Source of the DNA: Myxococcota bacterium
Lineage (GTDB): Bacteria > Myxococcota_A > Bradymonadia > UBA7976 > UBA1532
DNA length: 64,000 nucleotides
Reading direction: 5' to 3'
Assembly: GCA_023150895.1 (NCBI GenBank)
Contig: JAKLJY010000007.1
Span: 1 to 64,000, forward strand
Position numbers and translations under genes: made by a program
Shown: in pieces, positions 40,558 to 48,607 of the stretch
Position numbering within the stretch: position 1 is the first letter of the stretch
Layout of the letters: every line of letters begins with the position of its first letter
The notes under the pieces: generated by a model
What the model saw: the letters and a program-made list of their open reading frames with translations, nothing else
What the model was told of the DNA's origin: nothing
Database searches by the model: none

Positions 40558-41265
40558 CTACCTCTGGGTCGTGGCATATGCCTTCTGACTAGCGTAGTTC
40601 TCCAGGCTTGTCAGTACCCCGCGCATGAACAGCCTGGTCTCGCGCGCGACCTGAACGAGATCTCGAATGGCCACGTCCCGGCCACACTCCGAGAACGACA
40701 CTTGCCCATGCGCTAGATGGTTTCTGAGGCGCTTCACGGTGGACAGCGCATCTCCGCCTCGCGCTCGAGGATTCGTCACGAGCTGGCATCCATGCTTGTC
40801 GAGGATCTGCCGAATGCGTTTCGCATCGAGTGATCCCGCCCCCGGAAGCCTTCCAGGATCGAGCTCGACGACCGCTCCAACGACGACATCCTCGATGAGG
40901 CTCTTCGCCGTCTCGAGGTAGTTCTTTGGTGCCGCGTCCTCGTTCGACACCCTGCGGTGCCGCTGCTCGATCCATACTTGCCGGACTGCTTTGGAGATGA
41001 GCCCGTGCTTGAGCTTCTCGCTGCGGATCGTTCCGTAGAGCTCGGCGAAGGCCGACCGAAGTGACGCCTCCACGACGTTGTAGAGCATGAGGTAAGCCGC
41101 GGCCTTGCCGACGCGTAGCCACTCCTCGTCGATCCTGATGGCCCGCTGTTCGCCGGGGCTTCCTTGCTCGAGCTCTGTCTCCGGCTGTTCCATCCTCGCG
41201 AGCATGCGGATGAACTTCCGTACTTCGACGGCACGTCGCTCGAAGTCCTCGACGACTTGCCCCAT
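40558..41265 (-). CDS. HEPN-domain protein (MAE_28990-type)
   Basis: 235 aa from the ATG at 41265. Helical throughout, with 'KAAAYLMLYNVVEASLRSAFAELYGTI' near the N-terminus and the HEPN catalytic signature 'LRNHLAHG' at about 175-182 (R-N-x-x-x-H form). This is the layout of MAE_28990/MAE_18760-like HEPN proteins, often partners of DUF262 proteins in abortive-type systems. Two bases separate it from the DUF262 gene stop, so the two form a pair. It would cut RNA when activated; this is inferred from the family. Confidence 0.72.
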   Translation of the reverse strand: MGQVVEDFERRAVEVRKFIRMLARMEQPETELEQGSPGEQRAIRIDEEWLRVGKAAAYLMLYNVVEASLRSAFAELYGTIRSEKLKHGLISKAVRQVWIEQRHRRVSNEDAAPKNYLETAKSLIEDVVVGAVVELDPGRLPGAGSLDAKRIRQILDKHGCQLVTNPRARGGDALSTVKRLRNHLAHGQVSFSECGRDVAIRDLVQVARETRLFMRGVLTSLENYASQKAYATTQR

Positions 41266-41267
41266 GG

Positions 41268-42320
41268 TTACGCTCCGCTCGCCAGCAGCCGGTCGCGGAC
41301 GTACTCGATCCGAGCCGCGAGTCGCGGCCCGGAGTTGCTTGCATGAGTCGTCGTGTTCTTGAGGAACTCCGGTGACCCTATCCATTGCCCAACGTCGGTC
41401 GGTGTCAACTCCGGCCGCGTACGGAGCGCGAGGTTCGTCCCAACGGCGATGGCCTCGAAACGAACGCGGGGAGTCGCTCTCGACTTCTGGTTTTTCGCGA
41501 AGCCGTTCGGGAAGTGCTTTTCCACGAACTCCATGGTTCGCTCGAATTCCGATTTCATCCGTTCGCGATCGAAACGGTCCTTGTTGGTCTGCGCGAAGTC
41601 GTCCAGGAACTCGTCGACATCGTGAGTGAACTCGCGGTACCGGTCCGAGTACGCGAGGAACCGCAATACGAGCTCCTCGTCTTCGCGACGCTTCCTCATG
41701 CGGTCGCTGATCGGGCAGAGCTTCTTGAAGCGCTCGTTTGCGCCGAGCTCTTTGACGAACTCCATGAACGGCCCCGAGAAAGTGCCCCGCCTCACTTCAC
41801 TCGCGCGTGCCGGGACCCCACTCGTGTTGACTCGATTGAAGATCTCTTGTCTCAACGGGGCCGTGGTGCTGTCCTCCAAAACGACGATCCGCAGCGCCCT
41901 GGTCTTGAATTTCCTCTGCTGAGGTTCGGGCAGATCCGAGAAGGCGAAGCCGTTGAGGGACCCCAGGTGGGTCAACCCATTGAGCCGGAGGTCCCCGTTC
42001 ATGAACTCCTCGAGGGTCTGGATCCTCTGGGCACCATCCACGATCTCCAGCCGACCGTCCTCCATGTCCGCGAAGAACATCATGGGGATAGGGAGCCCCA
42101 GGATGATCGACTCGACGAACCGGCACTTGTTGCCGTCGGGCCAGATGTACTCGCGCTGATAGGAGGGAATGTAGAACAGGTCGTTCCGGAATCGCTCGAC
42201 CAGGTAGTCGATTGGGAAGTCCTTGAGGTCGTACTTGACCTCGTGCTGCTTCGCTCGAATCTCCTGCTCGGCGTTCTGACGGTCGATGTCTGTCGGCCGG
42301 CCTTCTTCGTTCGGTGTCAT
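41268..42320 (-). CDS. DUF262 (GmrS/ParB-like) protein
   Basis: 350 aa, ATG at 42320 with GGAGGGAGC upstream. The N-terminal DUF262 domain is clear: 'FPIDYLVERFRNDLFYIPSYQREYIWPDGNKCRFVESIILGLPIP', then 'LEIVDGAQRIQTLEEF' (D-G-A-Q-R at about 95). These proteins bind and hydrolyse nucleotides and sense modified DNA in GmrSD- and SspE-like systems. There is no C-terminal DUF1524 HNH domain, so nuclease action must come from a partner, plausibly the HEPN protein encoded next. The start overlaps the drmC stop by 4 bases, tying the pair to DISARM transcription. Confidence 0.82.
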   Translation of the reverse strand: MTPNEEGRPTDIDRQNAEQEIRAKQHEVKYDLKDFPIDYLVERFRNDLFYIPSYQREYIWPDGNKCRFVESIILGLPIPMMFFADMEDGRLEIVDGAQRIQTLEEFMNGDLRLNGLTHLGSLNGFAFSDLPEPQQRKFKTRALRIVVLEDSTTAPLRQEIFNRVNTSGVPARASEVRRGTFSGPFMEFVKELGANERFKKLCPISDRMRKRREDEELVLRFLAYSDRYREFTHDVDEFLDDFAQTNKDRFDRERMKSEFERTMEFVEKHFPNGFAKNQKSRATPRVRFEAIAVGTNLALRTRPELTPTDVGQWIGSPEFLKNTTTHASNSGPRLAARIEYVRDRLLASGA

Positions 42321-43135
42321 GCTCCCTCCACATCGGCGATGGCCACTTGTCCTGCGTCGACGAGCCAGCGGCAGTGGTCGACAACTCGGTCTGGGCAAGC
42401 ACCTCCTCGGATGAGGACGCCCAACTCGATGTTCGTTTCGAATGCCGACTCGGTGAGATTGGCGCTAGTCACGAGGAGGACCTTGCCGTCGGCAACCGCG
42501 AACTTTGCGTGCAAAGCTCCCGGGTCTCCTTGCCGGTTGCGCGGGCGTTGAGCGAGGGGCCACTCCAAGACCCTCGCGCCTAGTTCGACGACCGCTCGCA
42601 AGGACGCGATGCCGTCGTGGCTGATCCGTCCGCCGCCGGACTCCCGCGACTCCAGTAGCAGGTTTACGCGAACACCACGCTTCAGGGCCTCGACGAGGGC
42701 GTCACGGATGCCGACCACGGAGTACGCGACGTAGGAGACGATCCAGATCTCCTGTCGAGCGCCTTGCACGAGCTCGGTCAGGGCTTGCTCGGTCCGGCGC
42801 AGGGACGTCCCCGGCTTGGTCGGGCCGGACCACACGAGTTCCACACGCTCGCTCGAGCGCTCGGCTTCCACAGCCTGTGCGGCTGCGAGGACCGCGAGGC
42901 CAAGTGACCTGGCGGAGAACTCGTTCCCACTCGAGCGCCATGCCGACGAGACCCCGTCGAGCTGATCTCGGCACTCGAACGGGAATCCGGGTGGTGCGGG
43001 GTCGCTGGCGAGACGGGTGCCGGTCACGTCCCGGAGCGACTCGAGGTGCGACACGAGCTCCTCGGCCACGGACGTCGGCAGGTCCGAGACCAAGTCGGCG
43101 ATGCGCTTCGCCAGGAGCTCAGTGCGCGGATCCAT
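42317..43135 (-). CDS. drmC: DISARM protein DrmC (phospholipase-D fold)
   Basis: 272 aa. The C-terminal half has the PLD signature: 'LHAKFAVADGKVLLVTSANLTESAFETNIELGV' (H-A-K-x4-D then N and E, at about 205-237). The N-terminal half is helical ('LAKRIADLVSDLPTSVAEELVSHLESLRD'). Size and position directly after drmB match DrmC, the dispensable PLD-type member of DISARM. It overlaps the drmB stop by 17 bases and the DUF262 start by 4. Confidence 0.9.
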   Translation of the reverse strand: MDPRTELLAKRIADLVSDLPTSVAEELVSHLESLRDVTGTRLASDPAPPGFPFECRDQLDGVSSAWRSSGNEFSARSLGLAVLAAAQAVEAERSSERVELVWSGPTKPGTSLRRTEQALTELVQGARQEIWIVSYVAYSVVGIRDALVEALKRGVRVNLLLESRESGGGRISHDGIASLRAVVELGARVLEWPLAQRPRNRQGDPGALHAKFAVADGKVLLVTSANLTESAFETNIELGVLIRGGACPDRVVDHCRWLVDAGQVAIADVEGA

Positions 43136-44996
43136 GCGGTGTGGGCACGTCGTTCATCCAGGGAGTGATCGGGCGGCGAACGGTCGCCGCGAGTACGGCT
43201 CGGTCGAGGTACTTGTTGCCACGCTCGCACGACGTCTCCGAGACGAAGAGGCAGGAGTGGCAAGCCGTCCCGTGGAGCACTCCCCGCTTCGTGTCCGGTC
43301 GATGCTCCGCGCACAGGGGGTCGGAGGAGCAGAGCTGGAGCCGTTGGAGACCGACCGTCAGGTGTCGACGCAGCGGGTCCGGCTCGCCGAGGGCGACGAG
43401 CCCACCGAGCGTGCCCTCGCTGTCCGCCGCAGCTGTGAAGAGGAGGATCCCCGCCATGGGCCCGCCCTCCGCCTCCGGTTCGGCGGAGTAGATCCGCTCC
43501 TCGATGCTGGCGGAGGAGTACCCGCACTCGATCGCGAACTGTCGCAGGAGCGTGTGTGAGAGCGAGTGCAGCACGACGTAGCGCAACCCCGGGTACTGGT
43601 CCTCGGGGTTGGGGATGTTCCGTGCGCGACGGAAGGCGACGTGCGCCCGTCGGAACTCGGCGTCGAGCTTCTTGGCCTCGTCGCCGGCGAGCCAAGCCGA
43701 GAGGTTGTCCTCGCGCAGGCGCAGGAAAACTCCCTCGCCTCGCACCTCGGTCGCGGGCACCCAGCTCGGCGCGGCGCGCGAGAGCGGTGCGCGCTGAGCC
43801 TGCGGGATCTGCCCAGGGTCCCCGAAGTCACCCGGCGAATCGACCCGCGTGAACCCGATGCACGCGCGAACGACGCGCAGTCGCTCCACGAGTACGACGT
43901 CAGCGATGAACTTCTCGAAGCCCTTCGGCACCTTCGAGGAGTGGATGCGGAAGTCGTCCGACTTGGGAGCAGCGCCCGGATTCGCGAGCACACCCCATTC
44001 CTCTCGACGGAGTTCCGCCACGGATCGGGTCGCCGCTCCAGCAGCGCTCGAGCGGCGCTTCTCTTCGATGGCTGCCCAGATCTCCTCTTTCGACCATGCA
44101 CCCAGATCGGGGAGGAAGACGAGCAACGGCTTCAACTGGTCGGGGTGCGTGACCTCCTTCAGGCCGGTCCACTTCTCGTCGACCTTCTGGCGCAGCTTCC
44201 CCTTGTCCGTCGGGAGCGAGAGCGCCGAGAGCTGGATCGAGAACCAGAGGTTCGACGCGCCGATGAGCATGACGCGCGGGTCCTCGTCGCAGCCCTTGTC
44301 CTCGAAGTCTCGGCCGAGGTGCGGGTGCTTGCCCGTGCACCGCTGAGGCAAGTGCTTCAGCGCGTTCTCTCCAAAGGCCAACGCCATCGGCTTGCCGGCG
44401 TTGCACCCCTTGCAGAACACGCGGAGGTCGGCGACCTCGGAGGACAGACCGCTCTCCTGGAACTCCAGCGGGCCGCGACACCCCGGCGTCTTGTGCTCGA
44501 TGAAGTCGTCCCAGGGGAAGTCGTCGAGGTGCCCGTTCCGGCACGCCATGACGAACCTCGCCGGCACGACCTGGGGCGGCTTGCCCACCGCGCAGTTCGC
44601 ATGCACGTAGCACGTGCGGTCCGGCCGGAAGAGGTCCTCCTTCAGCTTGAAGATCCCGAGGTCGAGCGGCGCCAGCGTCTGACAACGCGGACACCGCACC
44701 CACCTGGGGAACGTGACGACCGGAACGCCGGTCCGCGCGTCCTCGCTGAAGGGGTCGCTGCCGTCGCGGTAGATGGGCGCGACGAGTCGCTGCACCTGTG
44801 CGCCGAGGTGTCCCTGGACGAGCGAGAGGAGTCGGTCCTCGGTGATCTCGTTCAACGGCGACGGCGGCGGCCACTGCTGCAGTCCCGTCGGCATGACGGA
44901 CATACGGGGCAGGTCGACGATCGAACCGACGCCGTAGGTGTGCAGGATCTGGCTGCGCCTCGCCTGGCCGACGCGGAAGGGAGCGAACTGCGCCAT
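43119..44996 (-). CDS. drmB: DISARM protein DrmB (DUF1998)
   Basis: 625 aa. It starts 'MAQFAPFRVGQARRSQILHTYGVGSIVDLPRMSVM', the characteristic DrmB N-terminus. Cys clusters include VRCPRC, CYVHANC, ACRNGHLDDFPW, FCKGCN and, near the end, 'CSSDPLCAEH' and 'GTACHSCLFVSETSCERGN', the DUF1998 metal-binding region. DrmB pairs with the DrmA helicase in DISARM's core complex that recognises incoming unmodified DNA. It follows drmA by 2 bases. Confidence 0.93.
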   Translation of the reverse strand: MAQFAPFRVGQARRSQILHTYGVGSIVDLPRMSVMPTGLQQWPPPSPLNEITEDRLLSLVQGHLGAQVQRLVAPIYRDGSDPFSEDARTGVPVVTFPRWVRCPRCQTLAPLDLGIFKLKEDLFRPDRTCYVHANCAVGKPPQVVPARFVMACRNGHLDDFPWDDFIEHKTPGCRGPLEFQESGLSSEVADLRVFCKGCNAGKPMALAFGENALKHLPQRCTGKHPHLGRDFEDKGCDEDPRVMLIGASNLWFSIQLSALSLPTDKGKLRQKVDEKWTGLKEVTHPDQLKPLLVFLPDLGAWSKEEIWAAIEEKRRSSAAGAATRSVAELRREEWGVLANPGAAPKSDDFRIHSSKVPKGFEKFIADVVLVERLRVVRACIGFTRVDSPGDFGDPGQIPQAQRAPLSRAAPSWVPATEVRGEGVFLRLREDNLSAWLAGDEAKKLDAEFRRAHVAFRRARNIPNPEDQYPGLRYVVLHSLSHTLLRQFAIECGYSSASIEERIYSAEPEAEGGPMAGILLFTAAADSEGTLGGLVALGEPDPLRRHLTVGLQRLQLCSSDPLCAEHRPDTKRGVLHGTACHSCLFVSETSCERGNKYLDRAVLAATVRRPITPWMNDVPTPHGSAH

Positions 44997-44998
44997 GA

Positions 44999-47900
44999 TC
45001 AGGCTCCTCCCTTCGTCTCGTCTTCCTGGAGCACGAGCCCGGGCGAGGGCTCGACGTCACGGAGCGAGTTCAGGCAGGTGAAGGTCTCCCAGTCCTGCTC
45101 CTCCGGCTTCTGCAGGAGCCAGGGTGCATCACCCTTCGTCTTCTTGTACGTGAGCGCGGGCTTGCGGCGCGCCATGTTCGCCCACTCGTCGAGGACCCGA
45201 CGAAGGCGATCGGCCACCTCGTCCCCGAGCGACTGGCTGCCGGAGACGCCCGCGACACGCGTTCGGACCTCCTCGATGGCTCGCTGGGCGGAGCCGTCCG
45301 TCACCTGGAGCTGCGACGCCCCCGGGTTCGGGCCGAGCGTCGCGGACCGGAGCCGCGCCAGCGACACGAGCAGGGCGGTGATCCCGCGGTCCAACGCCCG
45401 CGCCGAGAACGGCGTGACGGACAGCGGCTCGACCTGCTCGTAGAAGGTCGCGTGGTAGTGCTCGAAGCGCTCGTAGTGCGACAGGTCACGCGGCCGAGCC
45501 CAGTTGTAGACGGAGCAGACGATGCCCGGGTGTCGGCGGCCGACGCGGCTCGTCGCCTGGATGTACTCGGCCGTGCTCTTCGGTTGTCCGGCGACGACCA
45601 TGAGTCCGAGTCGGCCGACGTCGACGCCGACGGAGATCATGTTGGTCGAGAGCAGCACGTCGAGCGGTCTCGGCGAGCTCGGCCTCTTGCCCGCCTTGCG
45701 GTCGGCATCGCGCGCCTTGTCGAGGACCGGATCGAAGACGGCCTCCATCAAGTCGAGGAGCCCCGGGATCTCGGTCGAGTTCCGCCGCGAGGTCAACTCC
45801 TCGACGAACGGACGCGGCCGGCGTGCCAGGCCGCGGTCCTGCATGCGGAGCAACCGGTTCGCGACGTCGTCGTCCACGAGCCGGCGCATTCCGCCGAGCT
45901 CGCGCAGCGAGTTGAAGTACCCGACTAGAGTGCACCAGGGGTCGGTGTGCTTGCCGTACTGCTTTTCGTAGAGCAGCCAGGTCGCTGCGAGGTAGGCCGT
46001 GTACGTGCGGATGAGGACACTCTTCAGCCTCCGACCCGGCGCGCACACGCCGACGTAGAGCCGGCCTGGCGTCGCGTCCATCGACTTGCGACGGACCGAG
46101 AAGAAGTTGTCCTCGATGTCGGTGCCGGGCGGAGGGAACACCGCGACCCTGCGGAGGAAGAGCGACCGAACCTGATGCGCTGCGTTGCGGATCGTCGCGG
46201 TGGAGACCACGACCTTCGGACGTACGGGCTTGCCCTTCACCGTCCACGTGCACATCGCGTCGACGGCGGTTTCGTAGAGCCCGACGAGGCTCCCGAGCGG
46301 ACCTGAGATCAGGTGGAGTTCGTCCTGAATGATGAGGTCGGGCGGTCGGAGAGGGGGGTGGTCGATGGTCTTGGTCGCCGGCAGGGACCCCTTCGCCGGG
46401 TGGGAGTCCGAATCGTCGAGGTCGTGTGCTCGGAAACCGTGGCGCGGGCAGATCCGCGAGACCCGACCGAACAGGTTCTGCGTCGCGCCGTTCCATGGCA
46501 TCTGCGCGAACTTGTCGACGGTCGCGATCAGGAGCGAGGGCGGTCGCCGGTAGATCTCCTCGTCGACCACGACGACGGGCAAGCCCTCGTCCTTCGATTT
46601 GGCCTTGCTGAACAGGCACTGCCCGTACGTGTCGCCGCAGTACGTGATGGTGCGGCAACGTCCCTGTGCCACGGTCTCCACGTCGATGTCGCGACCCTCG
46701 TCGATCGCATGACCGCACCACGGGCAAGTCGTGAGCTGCGCGGGAGAACCGCCGGCGCCAGTCCGGTTGTGCCGGCCGCCGCCACCGCCCCGCACCTCCT
46801 GGATGTACTCGTGCGCCTCTTCGGTCCAGTTCGGCGTCGTGCGCGAGCCGACCCAGATGCCGATCCGGAAGGGCTCCTCGCCCCAGCGCTTGTCACCCTT
46901 CGCGATCGCCTCGCACCGGATCACCTCGCACGCGCACACGAGCACCGATGCACGCTGGAACTGCTGGAGCGTCAGCAGTCGGAGCGTGTAGCGCATCAAC
47001 ACCGCGATGCCCTTCTCGCCCGAGTGCCCCTCGACGAGTCCTTGGAGCCTCCGCAGGCCCATCACGTACGCGGAGAGCCCTAGGTACGCCTCGGTCTTGC
47101 CCCCGCCCGTCGGGAACCACAGCAGGTCCGCGACGGCATCGGTCGCGTGGCTGCGTTCGGGATGGTCGAGCTGCGTGCAGCTCGGGAGGTTGAGCAGGAC
47201 GAACGCGAGCTGGAACGGTCTCCACAGGTGGTTCGCGGCTTCCGCGTCGATGGCGGCGAGGTCGGGCTTCAGGCCCCGACGCTTCTCCTCCGAGAACCTC
47301 GAGTGGATGCGCTGCTGCCACATCGCGCGGTTGGCGAAGCGGAACGCCTCCGCCGCCTGGTCGTCGCGCTCGAGCAGTGCGATGCCCGCCTCGACGCGGC
47401 GCAGCGCCGATCGACACGCCGCGATGGCTTCCTTCGCCGTCGCTTCGTGCCCGGCAAGACGCGCGGCCGAGTCGCCGATCGACTTCTCGCGTTTCTCTAT
47501 CCACTGCTCGTAGGCCACCACGAGAGGTCGGAGGGCCGCACCGATGTCCGCCCGCGGCAGCTCCGCCAAGGCCTTCATGTCGAGCTCGAGCCCGCGCAGC
47601 CCCTCGAACCCCGGATCGAGCTCGGTCGGAGCATCGACTCGTTCGACCTCGTAGGTCGGTATCGCAACGGTGGTCAGCTTCCGCGCCTTCCACGGGTCCT
47701 GCGGATCGCTGTCCGCGTGAACGGCCGTCCCGTGTCCGACGGCGAACTCCCCGAAGCGACGGTAGAGCATGGCCATCTCGCGCTCTTCGCGCGTCAGGTC
47801 CGTACCGTCGTCGAAGCGACCGCGGATCGACGGTCGGCGCTCGAACACCGAGGAGCCGTCCACTCCCTCGACGGTGAGCTCGACCTGGAACAGCCAGGCG

Positions 47901-48607
47901 CTGCCCGCCTTCTCGTCCTGGACTTCCTCCTGCTCGTTCACGAGGAACAGGGTCACGACCCACTGATCACCGATGGAGCGGACGATGCCCTCGACGTGGA
48001 CCTTCGAGCGTCGAGCGTCGGGCTCGACTCGACCGACTGTGCCCTCGCTTAGCGGGACGCGGAACGGCTCGCCGCCGAAGGGCGTGCGCTTCCAGATCCT
48101 CTTCGGGTCGCCGCCCTTGTTCTTCAGCGAGGCGCTGTCGGTGCGTTCGTACTGACCCCAGGCAGCGGAGACCTGGATTTCGGCGACGCGCTTCGAGACG
48201 ACGAAGCTCAGACCGAGCGACGACGGGAACATCGTGCCCGCACGGACGTCACCGCGGTCCTCTCCGCCGCTTTCCTCTGAGCTGCAGTCGTTGACCCCGA
48301 GTCCGTCGTCCTGGTCGGCGCCGACTTCCGCGTCGCGCGGAGCCAAGACCCCGACAAGGTAACGGTCCCTGATCGACGACTCGTCGACCTCCTCGTCCGG
48401 GCCGCCAGCCGGACCTGATAGCTCCAATCGCACAAGCTCGTCTACGTCTGATCGAATAGCAGTAGAACCAATAGGCTTCGCTTCAGTCACGCGCGCTACA
48501 GCGGCAGACGCCTGCCCGGGTGCCGAATGCGGAGTGACTCGGGCATCACCAGCTTGAGACGTAGATTCAGAGTTGGACATGCTTCTCTTCCTTGACTTCC
48601 GCGGCAT
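44999..48607 (-). CDS. drmA: DISARM helicase DrmA
   Basis: 1202 aa. Walker A 'LLWFPTGGGKTEAYLG' at about 494-502, an unusual DExH box 'LIIQDELHLISGPLGSLVGL' at about 757, and the helicase C-terminal 'TNMISVGVDVGRLGLMVVAGQPKSTAEYIQATSRVGRRHPG' are all typical of DrmA. The first 50 residues are low-complexity and differ in base composition from the rest. The start overlaps the methyltransferase gene by 41 bases; an alternative ATG lies at 48580. With DrmB it forms the DNA-translocating core of DISARM. Confidence 0.94.
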   Translation of the reverse strand: MPRKSRKRSMSNSESTSQAGDARVTPHSAPGQASAAVARVTEAKPIGSTAIRSDVDELVRLELSGPAGGPDEEVDESSIRDRYLVGVLAPRDAEVGADQDDGLGVNDCSSEESGGEDRGDVRAGTMFPSSLGLSFVVSKRVAEIQVSAAWGQYERTDSASLKNKGGDPKRIWKRTPFGGEPFRVPLSEGTVGRVEPDARRSKVHVEGIVRSIGDQWVVTLFLVNEQEEVQDEKAGSAWLFQVELTVEGVDGSSVFERRPSIRGRFDDGTDLTREEREMAMLYRRFGEFAVGHGTAVHADSDPQDPWKARKLTTVAIPTYEVERVDAPTELDPGFEGLRGLELDMKALAELPRADIGAALRPLVVAYEQWIEKREKSIGDSAARLAGHEATAKEAIAACRSALRRVEAGIALLERDDQAAEAFRFANRAMWQQRIHSRFSEEKRRGLKPDLAAIDAEAANHLWRPFQLAFVLLNLPSCTQLDHPERSHATDAVADLLWFPTGGGKTEAYLGLSAYVMGLRRLQGLVEGHSGEKGIAVLMRYTLRLLTLQQFQRASVLVCACEVIRCEAIAKGDKRWGEEPFRIGIWVGSRTTPNWTEEAHEYIQEVRGGGGGRHNRTGAGGSPAQLTTCPWCGHAIDEGRDIDVETVAQGRCRTITYCGDTYGQCLFSKAKSKDEGLPVVVVDEEIYRRPPSLLIATVDKFAQMPWNGATQNLFGRVSRICPRHGFRAHDLDDSDSHPAKGSLPATKTIDHPPLRPPDLIIQDELHLISGPLGSLVGLYETAVDAMCTWTVKGKPVRPKVVVSTATIRNAAHQVRSLFLRRVAVFPPPGTDIEDNFFSVRRKSMDATPGRLYVGVCAPGRRLKSVLIRTYTAYLAATWLLYEKQYGKHTDPWCTLVGYFNSLRELGGMRRLVDDDVANRLLRMQDRGLARRPRPFVEELTSRRNSTEIPGLLDLMEAVFDPVLDKARDADRKAGKRPSSPRPLDVLLSTNMISVGVDVGRLGLMVVAGQPKSTAEYIQATSRVGRRHPGIVCSVYNWARPRDLSHYERFEHYHATFYEQVEPLSVTPFSARALDRGITALLVSLARLRSATLGPNPGASQLQVTDGSAQRAIEEVRTRVAGVSGSQSLGDEVADRLRRVLDEWANMARRKPALTYKKTKGDAPWLLQKPEEQDWETFTCLNSLRDVEPSPGLVLQEDETKGGA

